DNA of 33,036 nucleotides from Deltaproteobacteria bacterium (GCA_020444165.1 JAHLLK010000068.1:1-33036), one strand, 5' to 3'. Shown: positions 17,030-25,177, counted from the first letter of the stretch. The notes: generated from the letters alone by a model not told the origin. Numbers and translations: made by a program.

Positions 17030-18223
17030 ATGGCTGGGGCTATCTTGCCGGAAAAAATACTGTTTGTGGACGATGAGCCCGAGGTGCTCAACTCCTTCCG
17101 GCGGCAGTTGAGGGGCAAGTTCAATCTGGCCTTCGCCCAGGGCGGTGAGCAGGGCCTGGCCACCCTGGCCGCGGAGGGGCCCTTTGCGGTGGTCGTCTCG
17201 GATCTCCGCATGCCCGGCATGAACGGCATCACCTTCCTGGGCCGGGTGCTGCAAACCGCTCCGGACACGGTGCGCATGATGCTCACCGGTTTCGCCGACG
17301 CCGAGGCGGCCATCGCCGCGGTGAACGAGGGCAACATCTTCCGGTTCCTGACCAAGCCCTGCCCGGACGACCAGCTCCTGAAGGCCCTGGTGGCGGCCAT
17401 CAAGCAGCACCGCTTGGTGCGGGCCGAGCGGGAACTCTTGGAGCAGACCCTGCAAGGCAGCATCAAGGTGCTCACCGAGATCCTGGGTCTGGTCAACCCG
17501 GCGGCCTTTGGCCGGGCCTCGCGCATCGCCCATTACGTGCGCGAGCTGGGCAAGGTCCTGGACCATCCCTCGCCCTGGGAGCTGGAGTCCGCCGCCCTTT
17601 TAAGTCAGATCGGCTGCCTTACCCTGCCCGAGGATCTTTTGCACAAAGTGCTCAAAGGCGAGGCCCTGAGCCGGGAGGAGAAGAAGTTCTATCGGGAACA
17701 CCCGGCCCTGGCCAGCGAGTTGATCCGGACCATCCCCCGCATGGAGGAGGTCAGCCGCCTGGTGGCCCTGCAGGAAAAGGGCTTTGACGGCTCGGGAGCG
17801 CCGGTGGGAGGGCCGTCCGGCGAGGACCTCCCCCTGGGGGCGCGCATCCTCAAGGTGGTTTTGGATTTCGACGCCCTGACCTTTAGCGGGCACTCCAAGG
17901 GCCGCACTTTGGGCCTGCTCAAGGCGGCCGCCCAGCTTTACGATCCCGGGGTGCTCATCGCCCTGGAGATGGTGCTGGGCCGGGAGGCCCACGTGGACCT
18001 GCGGGAGGCCAGGGTCAAGGAATTGAACCCGACCATGCGCCTGGCCGAGGACGTACTTTCCCGGGACGGCAAGCGCCGGCTCCTGGCCAAGGGGCAGCAC
18101 CTGACCGCCACCCTGATCATGACTGTCCGCAACTACCACAGCGCCCTGGGGGTGGCCGAGCCCATCAAGGTGGAGGTTCCCCTGACCGCCACCCCGGCCC
18201 CGGGCGCGGGAGAGGCTTCGTGA
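17030..18223 (+). CDS. Response regulator with degenerate HD-GYP domain
   Basis: 397 residues; TGAGGAGG precedes the ATG, 10 nt after the previous stop. REC at residues 9-125 (FVDDEP, D58 in SDLRMPG, LTGF, FLTKP). The output domain aligns with RpfG-type HD-GYP phosphodiesterases for c-di-GMP, but the catalytic residues are gone: the HD pair reads LLSQIG (S192-Q193) instead of LLHDIG, the HHE motif reads ALQEKGFDGSGAP (L247-Q248), and GYP is GAP. The fold-defining helices (RASRIAHYVRELGK, SREEKKFYREHP) remain, so it looks like a pseudo-enzyme that may bind c-di-GMP or a partner. A C-terminal extension (about 320-397) carries a beta-rich segment ending in a Pro/Ala tail. It sits between an HDOD and an intact HD-GYP regulator. 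Confidence 0.88.
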   Translation: MAGAILPEKILFVDDEPEVLNSFRRQLRGKFNLAFAQGGEQGLATLAAEGPFAVVVSDLRMPGMNGITFLGRVLQTAPDTVRMMLTGFADAEAAIAAVNEGNIFRFLTKPCPDDQLLKALVAAIKQHRLVRAERELLEQTLQGSIKVLTEILGLVNPAAFGRASRIAHYVRELGKVLDHPSPWELESAALLSQIGCLTLPEDLLHKVLKGEALSREEKKFYREHPALASELIRTIPRMEEVSRLVALQEKGFDGSGAPVGGPSGEDLPLGARILKVVLDFDALTFSGHSKGRTLGLLKAAAQLYDPGVLIALEMVLGREAHVDLREARVKELNPTMRLAEDVLSRDGKRRLLAKGQHLTATLIMTVRNYHSALGVAEPIKVEVPLTATPAPGAGEAS

Positions 18224-19269
18224 ACGGCGCCGACACCGACCGGGTGCTTCTGGTGGATGATGACCGCCAGCTTTTGGGCACGATGACCCGCACCCTGGGC
18301 CGCCGGTTCAACCTGGTCACCGCCGCGGGCGGGACCCAGGCCCTGGAACTGCTGATGGATCGGGGCCCTTTTGCCGTGTTGGTGAGCGATCTCCAGATGC
18401 CGGGCCTGGACGGCATCGCGGTGTTGGAGGCGGCCCGGGGAGTGGCCCCCGATACGGTGCGCATCCTCTTGACCGGCACCGCGGACCGGGAGCGGCTCAT
18501 CGACGCCATCAATACGGGCTACTTGTTCCGCTTCCTGGAAAAACCCGTGTCCGACGAGGCCTTGGCCGAGGCCTTCACCGCGGGGCTCCAGCAGTACCGC
18601 CGGGTGTGGGCCGAGCGGGAACTCACCGCCGCCCGCCAGCGGCACCGGCTCTTGATTGGCGTGGTGCACGGCTTCATCCGCCTCATGGAGGCCCGCGACC
18701 CCTATACCGCCGGGCACCAGGAACGCACCGCGGCCCTGGCCACGGCCATCGCCCGGGAGATGGGCCTGCCCCCCCGCCAGGTGGAGGTCATCGCCACGGC
18801 CGGCATGATCCACGACCTGGGCAAGATGTACGTGCCGGCCGAGTTCCTGAACCGGCCGGGCAAGCTCTCCGCGCTGGAGATGCAGGTGGTGCGGGAGCAT
18901 CCCCGGGTGGGCTATGGGGTGCTCCGGGAGGTGGATTTCGAACTGCCGGTGGCCGAGTTTGTGCTGCAACACCACGAGAGGCTCAACGGCCAGGGCTATC
19001 CCCGGGGGCTCAAGGGCGGGGAGATCCATCTGGAGGCCCGCATCCTGGCCGTGGCCGACGTGGTGGAAGCCATGTCTTCCCACCGCCCCTACCGGCCGGC
19101 CCTGGGGCTGTCCCGGGCCTGGGAAGAACTCGCCCGGGGCAAGGGCGAGCTTTACGACCCGGAGGTGGTGAACGCCTGTGAGCGGGTGCTGGAAGCCAAG
19201 CTCTGGGAGCCCGGCCCCTTGCGGACCACGGATTTCTGTTGGTTCCACGAACCTGACCGGCTGTTTTAA
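18220..19269 (+). CDS. Response regulator with intact HD-GYP c-di-GMP phosphodiesterase domain
   Basis: 349 residues. The GTG start overlaps the previous stop (GTGA). REC at residues 8-120 (LLVDDDR, D57 in SDLQMPGLDG, LTGT, FLEKPV), a short coiled linker, then a canonical HD-GYP domain: RDPYTAGHQERTAALA, AGMIHDLGKMYVP (H198-D199), REHPRVGYGVL, LQHHERLNGQGYP (H251-H252 and G259-Y260-P261), and ILAVADVVEAMSSHRPYRPALG. The family hydrolyses c-di-GMP to pGpG or GMP and controls motility and biofilm. Phosphorylation by the operon kinase should switch it. Its stop codon shares a TTAA with the stop of the convergent hybrid kinase, so there is no terminator between them. Confidence 0.95.
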   Translation: MNGADTDRVLLVDDDRQLLGTMTRTLGRRFNLVTAAGGTQALELLMDRGPFAVLVSDLQMPGLDGIAVLEAARGVAPDTVRILLTGTADRERLIDAINTGYLFRFLEKPVSDEALAEAFTAGLQQYRRVWAERELTAARQRHRLLIGVVHGFIRLMEARDPYTAGHQERTAALATAIAREMGLPPRQVEVIATAGMIHDLGKMYVPAEFLNRPGKLSALEMQVVREHPRVGYGVLREVDFELPVAEFVLQHHERLNGQGYPRGLKGGEIHLEARILAVADVVEAMSSHRPYRPALGLSRAWEELARGKGELYDPEVVNACERVLEAKLWEPGPLRTTDFCWFHEPDRLF

Positions 19270-21770
19270 AGGGCCAACACCTTGCCCACCGCGGCCAAAA
19301 ACTCTCCCCGCCGGAAGGGCTTGGCGATGAAACCGGCCGCGCCCAGCCGCCGGGCCTCGCCGGCCCAGCCCTCATTGGCATAGCCGCTGGCGATGAGCAC
19401 CTTGGTCCGGGGAGCCTGGTCCAACAGCTCCTGCAGGCAGGCCAGACCGCCCCGGCCCGGCATGTTGAGGTCCAGGATCACCAGGGCGATCTCGGCCAGG
19501 GAAGCGCCGAAATGCTGCAGGGCTTCCTCGCCGTTGGCCGCGCTCAACACCCGGTAGCCCACACTCTCCAGTATCTCCCGGCCGATGGCCCGGATATCGT
19601 TCTCGTCGTCCACCAACAGGATCAGCCGCTGTTGTCCCTCCACCGGCGCCAGGCTGGGTTGGGAGGCCGGGGCCGGCCTCCCCGGGGTTTCGCACACCGG
19701 CAGGTGGATGGTGAAGGTGGCGCCTTGGCCCGGCCGGCTGGCGCAGGAGATGTGCCCCTGGTGCTCCCGCACGATGCCGTACACCGAGGACAGGCCCAGC
19801 CCGGTGCCGCTGCCCACCTCCTTGGTCGTGAAAAAGGGGTCGAAGATGCGGGCCAGGGTGGCCGGGGTCATGCCCTCGCCGTCATCCGCCACCGTGAGGC
19901 GCACGTAACGCCCCCCAAAGGACTCGCCGCAGGTTTGGCAAACCTGGCCCGCCACTTCCACCTCCTCGGTGCTGATGGTCAGGCAGCCGCCCCGGGGCAT
20001 GGCGTCGGCCGCGTTGGAGCAGAGGTTCAGGAGCACCTGCTGGATATAGGTGGGGTCGGTCTTGACCCGGCCCAGGTCGCGGGTCAGCCGCACCCGCACC
20101 TCGACCATGCGGGGCAGGGTGCGCCGCATCAGCTCCAGAGTCTGGCTGATCTCGGCGTTGATGTTCAGGGGCGTGAGGCGGGGCTCCATCTGGCGGCTGT
20201 AGGCCAGGATCTGCTGCACCAGGACCTTGGCCCGGTCGCCGGCCAACAGCATCTGCTTCAGCTCGTGGGCCGGGGAGCCCCCGGCCTCGGCGTCTTCCAG
20301 GGCCAGCTCGCCGTAGCCGGCCAGCACGGTGAGGATGTTGTTGAACTCGTGGGCGATGCCCCCGGCCAGGGTGCCCACCGCCTCCATTTTCTGGGATTGG
20401 CGCAGGCGGGCCTCCATCTCCTGCTCCCGGGTGACGTCCCGGGCGATCAACAGCACGGCGTCCTGCCCCTGCCAGGCGATGGGCACCGGGCTCACCTGCA
20501 ACAGCCGCTCCCGGCCCGGGGGGGATAAGAGGCGGAGGGAATGGGTGAGGGGGCCGTCGCCGGCCGGGTCCGGAGAGGTGAGCCAGGCCTGGCTGGCCTC
20601 CCGGTCGGCCGGGTGCAACAGGCCGCGCAGCTCTTGGCCTTGCATCTCCGCGGGGGTCAGGCCGAAAAGCCGTTGGCCCGCGGGGTTCACAAAGGCGATG
20701 CGCCCTTCTTGCAGGATGAAGATGGCCTCCGAGGCGTTCTCCACCAGGGCGCGGTACTTGTGCTCGCTGGCGGCCAGGGCCGACTCGGCCGCCTTCCGGG
20801 AGGTGACGTCCATGCCCAGATTGATGCCGCTGCCGTCGGGCAGGCGGAAGCAGGCCATGACCAGATCCAACCGCGCGCCGCCCGCGGCCTGCACCCGGTA
20901 CTCCCGGAACTGCCCGTCGGCCCGGGAAGCGGCCCGGTAGACCCGCTGGCGCTCGGCCGGGTCGGGGCAGAACAGGGCCACGGGATCGGGGGCCTGGTTG
21001 ATCTCCTCCTGAGTGCGGCCCAGGCGCAGGGCGCACTCCCGGTTCCACAACAGGCAGCGGCCCGTGTCGTCAAAGGAGTTGATGAGCACCGGGGCCTGGT
21101 CGATGATGGTGCGGAGCCAGGCCTCGCTGTGGCTCAGGGCCTCCTGGGCCTCCTGGCGGCGGGTGATCTCCCCCTGGAGCTGGTGATTGGCCTGGGTCAG
21201 TTCCTGGGTCCGCCGCCGCACCAGATCCTCCAGGTGGGCCCGGTGCTCCCGGAGTTCCCGCTCCGAGGCCAGGCGGGCCGCCGTGGTGCCCACCAGCCCG
21301 GCCACGGCCAAATAGCCGTTGAGCAGGTCCTTGGAAAAGGGCCCGGGCCCGGTCCGGCCCACCAGCATCACCTCGGCCACCCGGTTGCCCAGGGTGATGG
21401 GCAAAAAGGCCAGGGCCAGGGGCGCGGGTTCCGTGAGCTGGCGCGCGTTCAGAAAGCCGCTGTCCAGGGTCTCGGCCACGGCCTGGACCAGCTCCCCCGC
21501 CAGGTCCCGGGGGGCCGGCCGCCCGGCGGCCAGCTCCGCCAGCACCGGGGCCCAGGCCGGGCCCACCTGCGCGGGGGCATAAGCCCAATCATGGGTCGTC
21601 ACCTCGCCCGCGGGGCTGCGGCGGCCAAAGGCCACCACCTCCGCCCCCAGAAACCGCTCCAAGGCCTGGGCCACCTCGCGCCACACCTGGTGGTGGATGG
21701 TCAGCCCGCCCAGGTATTGGGCCAACTGGAGGATGGAAAAGTTTTCTTGGCCCTGCCAAGAATTTTCCAT
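19266..21770 (-). CDS. Hybrid sensor histidine kinase (GAF-like, two PAS, kinase core, C-terminal receiver)
   Basis: 834 residues. The N-terminal 170 residues look like a GAF-type sensor, followed by a coiled coil (REHRAHLEDLVRRRTQELTQ). Two PAS domains lie at about 215-330 and 335-455. The kinase core has QKMEAVGTLAGGIAHEFNN (H474), the N box QQVLLNLCSNAADAM, the G1 box VADDGEGM, and TKEVGSGTGLGL. A C-x2-C pair (C611, C614) is inserted in the ATPase domain, possibly a metal site. The C-terminal REC is at 715-834 (LVDDEND, D767 in ILDLNMPGRGG, FIAKPF). There is no membrane span. The start codon is 3 nt after the stop of the RACo-like gene, so the kinase is the fourth gene of the corrinoid operon. 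A role sensing methyl donor or corrinoid state is inferred from position only. Confidence 0.93.
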   Translation of the reverse strand: MENSWQGQENFSILQLAQYLGGLTIHHQVWREVAQALERFLGAEVVAFGRRSPAGEVTTHDWAYAPAQVGPAWAPVLAELAAGRPAPRDLAGELVQAVAETLDSGFLNARQLTEPAPLALAFLPITLGNRVAEVMLVGRTGPGPFSKDLLNGYLAVAGLVGTTAARLASERELREHRAHLEDLVRRRTQELTQANHQLQGEITRRQEAQEALSHSEAWLRTIIDQAPVLINSFDDTGRCLLWNRECALRLGRTQEEINQAPDPVALFCPDPAERQRVYRAASRADGQFREYRVQAAGGARLDLVMACFRLPDGSGINLGMDVTSRKAAESALAASEHKYRALVENASEAIFILQEGRIAFVNPAGQRLFGLTPAEMQGQELRGLLHPADREASQAWLTSPDPAGDGPLTHSLRLLSPPGRERLLQVSPVPIAWQGQDAVLLIARDVTREQEMEARLRQSQKMEAVGTLAGGIAHEFNNILTVLAGYGELALEDAEAGGSPAHELKQMLLAGDRAKVLVQQILAYSRQMEPRLTPLNINAEISQTLELMRRTLPRMVEVRVRLTRDLGRVKTDPTYIQQVLLNLCSNAADAMPRGGCLTISTEEVEVAGQVCQTCGESFGGRYVRLTVADDGEGMTPATLARIFDPFFTTKEVGSGTGLGLSSVYGIVREHQGHISCASRPGQGATFTIHLPVCETPGRPAPASQPSLAPVEGQQRLILLVDDENDIRAIGREILESVGYRVLSAANGEEALQHFGASLAEIALVILDLNMPGRGGLACLQELLDQAPRTKVLIASGYANEGWAGEARRLGAAGFIAKPFRRGEFLAAVGKVLAL

Positions 21771-21773
21771 GGA

Positions 21774-23369
21774 TCATCGTCCTTTCATGGGCTGCAGGAA
21801 CAAGTTGTCCAAGTACAGATCCTCGAAGCATTCCGCCCGGGCCAGGTTCACCTGGCGGGTGGCCGCCCGGAGCCGGGCGGCCCGGGCCGGCGCCTCGGCC
21901 GTCAGGAGCAGCTGGGCCGCTCCGGCCAGGGCGGTGTTGCCGGCCAGCTCCACCGCCTCCACCGGCATGGGGGGCAACAGCCCGATGCGCTGGGCGCTGG
22001 CCGGGTTCAGGTGGCAGCCAAAGGACCCGGCCACCACCACCCGCCGCAATTCACCCGGGGCCAGGCCGGCCAGGGAGCACACCAGGGCCACCCCGGCCCC
22101 CACCGCGGCCTTGGCCTGCTGGAACAGGTCCACGTCCCGCTTGGTCAGGGCCAGCTCCGGCCGGGCCGGGACCAGGGCCACCCGGTCCGCCGGGCCGGGG
22201 GCGGTGAATTTTCCCCGGGGGGTCAGGCGGCCGGTGTCCAGCAGCACGGCCACCAAGTCCACCAGGCCCGAGCCGCAGAACCCTTGGGGCGGCCCGCCTC
22301 CCAACACCTGCCAGGTGAGGCCCTGCTCCCCGGCCTCCACCCGGTGGATGGCCCCTTCCCCGGCCGGCAGGCCGCAGCCCAGGCCGGAGCCTTCAAAGGC
22401 CGGCCCCCCCGCGGCCGAAGTGACCCAAAGGGTGGCGCCGTCCCACAGGGCGATCTCGGTGTTGGTGCCGAAATCCACCAACAGGGCCGGGCCGTCCCGG
22501 GTCTCCAGCCTGGCGGCCAGGCAGCCGGCCAGGATGTCCGAGCCCGCGAAGCCGGCCAAGGGCGGGACCACTTCCACCTGGGCCCCAGGGGCCAGGCCCC
22601 AGGCCGTGGCCCAGGCCGCGGGGTCGCCGGGGGCCGCGTCGGCGGCGCCCTCCCAGGCGTCCGGGCAGAGCAGCCGCGCCGGCTCCTGCCCGGTCAACAG
22701 GGCCAGCATGGGGGTGTTGCCCACCAGGAGCAAGCGCCCCAGCCGCCCCAAATCCAGGCCCTCCCGGGCGGCCAGGTCCTCCAGGGCCTCCCCCACCGCC
22801 GCCACCACCTGGCCGCCCAGGTCCCGGGCGGCCTGCTCCGAAGCGGCGGCGGCCACCAGCCGGGTCACCACGTCCGCTCCGGCCCCGGCCTGGGGGTTGG
22901 GGCCGCGGCGGCCGGCCAGGCCCCGGCCTTGGGCCAGATCGTACACCGCCAGACTCAGGTGGGTGGTGCCCAGGTCCACCACCGCGCCCAGGGCCCGGCC
23001 GGCCGGCAGGCCCGGGACCGGGACCGCGGTGGGGGGCTGGGGAAGCTCCGGGCCGGCCAGGGCCCGCCAGGCCGGGCGGCTGGCCGGCGCGAGCAGCAGG
23101 ATGGTCAGATCGTCCTGGGGCGTCACCTGGCAGGCCAGGCGCAGGCCCCCGGCCAGGCCTTCCTGCCCCAGGTGCAGGCGCTCGGCCGGGCTGGGCTCGC
23201 CGGCCGGGCCGTCCAGCACCCGCACCCGGCACAGGCCGCAGGCCCCGAAGCCCCGGCAGCCGGCCCGTACCGGCGCTGTGCCGGCAGCCAGGATCTGGCG
23301 CAGGGTGGCGCCGGGCTGGAAGGTGAGGGCCTCCTCGCCCCGGCCGGAGCGGACCGTGAGCCGGGCCAT
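21774..23369 (-). CDS. RACo/RamA-like corrinoid-protein reactivator (2Fe-2S + ASKHA ATPase, DUF4445)
   Basis: 531 residues. These proteins use ATP and an iron-sulfur cluster to reduce inactive Co(II) corrinoid back to Co(I). The N-terminus is a plant-type 2Fe-2S domain with C38-x5-C44-x2-C47 (AGCRGFGACGLC) and C80 (LACQVTPQDDL). The actin-like ATPase part follows: LGAVVDLGTTHLSLAVYDL, then LLLVGNTPMLALLTG, PALLVDFGTNTEIALWDG and the VVVAGSFGCHLNP block near the end. The order matches characterised activators; 531 residues is slightly short for the family. It starts 3 nt after the UroD-like stop and lies 3 nt before the hybrid kinase. It acts in the cytoplasm on the corrinoid protein encoded at 24383-25009. 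Confidence 0.93.
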   Translation of the reverse strand: MARLTVRSGRGEEALTFQPGATLRQILAAGTAPVRAGCRGFGACGLCRVRVLDGPAGEPSPAERLHLGQEGLAGGLRLACQVTPQDDLTILLLAPASRPAWRALAGPELPQPPTAVPVPGLPAGRALGAVVDLGTTHLSLAVYDLAQGRGLAGRRGPNPQAGAGADVVTRLVAAAASEQAARDLGGQVVAAVGEALEDLAAREGLDLGRLGRLLLVGNTPMLALLTGQEPARLLCPDAWEGAADAAPGDPAAWATAWGLAPGAQVEVVPPLAGFAGSDILAGCLAARLETRDGPALLVDFGTNTEIALWDGATLWVTSAAGGPAFEGSGLGCGLPAGEGAIHRVEAGEQGLTWQVLGGGPPQGFCGSGLVDLVAVLLDTGRLTPRGKFTAPGPADRVALVPARPELALTKRDVDLFQQAKAAVGAGVALVCSLAGLAPGELRRVVVAGSFGCHLNPASAQRIGLLPPMPVEAVELAGNTALAGAAQLLLTAEAPARAARLRAATRQVNLARAECFEDLYLDNLFLQPMKGR

Positions 23370-23372
23370 GCC

Positions 23373-24386
23373 TCAGGGCGCCTCGGCCGCGGCCGCCACC
23401 AGGGCCAGGATGTTCTCCGGCCGTGACTCGGGCGGCAGTTCGCAACCCGGAGCCAGGATGTAGCCGCCCCGGTCCCGGAACAGGGCCAAGAGGCGGCGGG
23501 CCTCCGCGTGGATCTCCTCGGGCTGGCCCAGCACGAAAGACAGGGGTTTCAGGTTGCCGTCCAGGCAGGTGTGGGGCAGGAGGGACATGGCCTCCGCCGG
23601 GTCCATGAGGTAGTCCAGATTGACGATGTCCGCCCCGATGGCGGGGTAATGGGTCAACAGCGGGGTGGCCGGCCCGGTGATGTGCAGCCAGTTGGCCAGG
23701 GCGCCGGCGGCGCGGAAGGCCTGGCACAGGCGGGTGAGGCGGGGAGCCTCGAACTCCCGGAAAAACTGGGGCGGCACCAGGCTGGGGCTGGCCGAGGGAT
23801 CGAAGAGCAGCGGCAGGTGCGCCCCGGCCGCGATCTGGGCCCGGCCGAAATCCAGGGCCACCTGGGTGGTGAAGTCCAAGAGGCGGCCAAAGGTGGCGGG
23901 ATCGTCCACGGCCAGATACAGGGCCGGCTCCACCCCCAGGAGCTGCAAGGCCAGGGTCAGGGGCCCCAGCACGCAGCCCACCACCAGGACCTCGTCGCCC
24001 ACCTCCCGGCGCAGCCGCCGGGCCGCCCGCAACAGCTCGGGCATGCGCCCGTCCCGTTCCGGGTGGGGCGGCCGCAAGAGGTCCAGGTTGACCCCGCCGG
24101 CCAGGGCGGGGGACTCCACCACGGGGTACCCGCCCGGGCGGAAGGACAGGCGGGAGCCCAGGGCCTGGGCTTCCACGTCCACGTCCATCAGCGCGAACAC
24201 GGCGTCGTAGCCATAGCGGGCCAGGGCCGCCAGTTGGCCCCGGGCCAACAGTTCGCCGTCCTGCAGATAGTCTTCCAGGGGGATCCCGGCCGTCGTCGCC
24301 GCGTGGCCAAACACCTGGCCGATCACCGGGGGGCGGTCGGACGGGGAAAACGCCAGGGCCGCCTGCACGCGCTCCAGGCTGGTCAT
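23373..24386 (-). CDS. Uroporphyrinogen-decarboxylase-fold corrinoid methyltransferase (MtaA/MtvB type)
   Basis: 337 residues, typical of this family, which moves methyl groups to or from a corrinoid protein. The start overlaps the corrinoid-protein stop (ATGA). Recognisable: TSLERVQAALAFSPSDRPPV at the N-terminus, LLFDPSASPSLVPPQFFREFEAP (about 194-215), WLHITGPATPLL (about 233-244), TCLDGNLKP (about 273-281) and APGCELPPESRPENI (about 312-326). In MtaA/CmuA the zinc site is His-x-Cys...Cys. Here the first motif is H235-I-T237, so the Cys is lost while C315 is kept. It may use another ligand (C274 is nearby) or act on a different substrate. In some O-demethylase systems a UroD-type protein is the substrate methyltransferase, which would explain the missing MttB; that is inference. 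Confidence 0.88.
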   Translation of the reverse strand: MTSLERVQAALAFSPSDRPPVIGQVFGHAATTAGIPLEDYLQDGELLARGQLAALARYGYDAVFALMDVDVEAQALGSRLSFRPGGYPVVESPALAGGVNLDLLRPPHPERDGRMPELLRAARRLRREVGDEVLVVGCVLGPLTLALQLLGVEPALYLAVDDPATFGRLLDFTTQVALDFGRAQIAAGAHLPLLFDPSASPSLVPPQFFREFEAPRLTRLCQAFRAAGALANWLHITGPATPLLTHYPAIGADIVNLDYLMDPAEAMSLLPHTCLDGNLKPLSFVLGQPEEIHAEARRLLALFRDRGGYILAPGCELPPESRPENILALVAAAAEAP

Positions 24387-25009
24387 GAGGCCTCCGCGGG
24401 CGGGCTTTCCAGGAAGCGCAGCAGGTCAAAGGAGGTCTGGCCCACGTAGTCCACGTTGAGTTCGTCCGAGGCCGCCTGGCGGAGCGCCGCGCCGCCGGCT
24501 GCCAGGCGCACGCCGGCCAGCCCGGCCCGGGTCAGCCTTTCCCGCACCAGGCGCACCTGGGGGATCACGCTGGTGATGAGGCCGGAGAGGCTCACCGCGG
24601 CCGCTTTTTCCTGGGCCACCACCGCGGTCAGTTGATCCACCGGGCAGTCCTTGCCGCAGTCCACCACCCGGTAGCCCGCCGCGGTGAGCACCATCTTGAC
24701 GATGTTCTTGCCCAGGTCGTGGATGTCGCCTTCCAGGGTGGCCACCACCACCGGACCCTTGGTCAGGGGCGGCGGGTCGCCGGCGGGATACAATTCCTGC
24801 ATAACCCCCATCACCGCCCGGCCGCAGAGCATGATCTCCAGGAGGTTGAACTGCTCCAGGGTGCACTTGGCGTCCAGGCGGGCCATGGCCGTCTCGATGC
24901 CGCCCAGGATGATGTCCTGCCGGCCGGCCCCACTTTGCCGGAGCCGCCGCGCCTCGGCCGCGGCCCCGGCCTGATCGCCGTCCAAAAGGGCTGCCACCAG
25001 TTGTTCCAT
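24383..25009 (-). CDS. Methyltransferase cognate corrinoid protein (MtaC/MttC-like)
   Basis: 208 residues. It carries a cobamide cofactor that accepts and passes on a methyl group. The N-terminal 80 residues form the helical cap (LLEIMLCGRAVMGVMQELYP). The B12-binding Rossmann domain follows: VVVATLEGDIHDLGKNIVKM with the base-off motif D95-I-H97-D-L-G100, so His97 is the lower axial ligand; SLSGLIT is the second cofactor-contact motif. The C-terminal VGQTSFDLLRFLESP matches the family helix. The start ATG follows GAGGAAG. It is first in a four-gene operon with a reactivator and a UroD-type methyltransferase; no MttB-like partner follows. Confidence 0.95.
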   Translation of the reverse strand: MEQLVAALLDGDQAGAAAEARRLRQSGAGRQDIILGGIETAMARLDAKCTLEQFNLLEIMLCGRAVMGVMQELYPAGDPPPLTKGPVVVATLEGDIHDLGKNIVKMVLTAAGYRVVDCGKDCPVDQLTAVVAQEKAAAVSLSGLITSVIPQVRLVRERLTRAGLAGVRLAAGGAALRQAASDELNVDYVGQTSFDLLRFLESPPAEAS

Positions 25010-25038
25010 GCTGCTCGCTTCCTCTGCCGAGGGTGATC

Positions 25039-25083
25039 CACGGTGCGTCCTGCACCGTGCATCTTAAGCTGGTTGCCAACCAG
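25039..25083 (-). other. Two short hairpins just ahead of the corrinoid gene start
   Basis: CACGGTGC/GCACCGTG (25039-25046 with 25052-25059, 5-nt loop) and CTGGTT/AACCAG (25069-25083). They lie 30-75 nt upstream of the ATG at 25009 and could form in the 5' leader. Confidence 0.4.
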
Positions 25084-25116
25084 CGCAAATAACACACTTT
25101 ATAGGATCGTGATTTG

Positions 25117-25177
25117 GCGGGCCATCCCCGGGGTCCCCAAGCAAGTGGAACGTGCTTGGGGTGGATGCGTGGCCCGC
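25117..25177 (-). ncRNA. Structured leader element upstream of the corrinoid operon
   Basis: An outer stem GCGGGCCA (25117-25124) with TGGCCCGC (25170-25177), an inner 9-bp stem CCCCAAGCA (25135-25143) with TGCTTGGGG (25153-25161), and a small CCCCGGGG palindrome between. Read on the minus strand it would sit in the 5' leader of the corrinoid operon. Both stems also fold on the plus strand. It matches no cobalamin, SAM or SAH riboswitch consensus known to me, and it is not a tRNA. Candidate only. Confidence 0.4.

Noticed and set aside
20541..23426. Plus-strand frame of 961 codons
   Set aside because: It lies opposite the hybrid kinase and the RACo-like gene, both strongly supported. The product is Gly/Gln/Arg-rich low-complexity sequence.
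22393..24429. Minus-strand frame of 678 codons
   Set aside because: It overlaps the UroD-like and RACo-like genes in another frame and consists of Pro/Gly/Arg-rich sequence, a chance frame.
25117..25177. tRNA-like fold, with GCGGGCC/GGCCCGC as an acceptor stem
   Set aside because: Only about 61 nt, no T-loop (GGTTCRA) and no D-arm; kept only as a generic structured RNA candidate.
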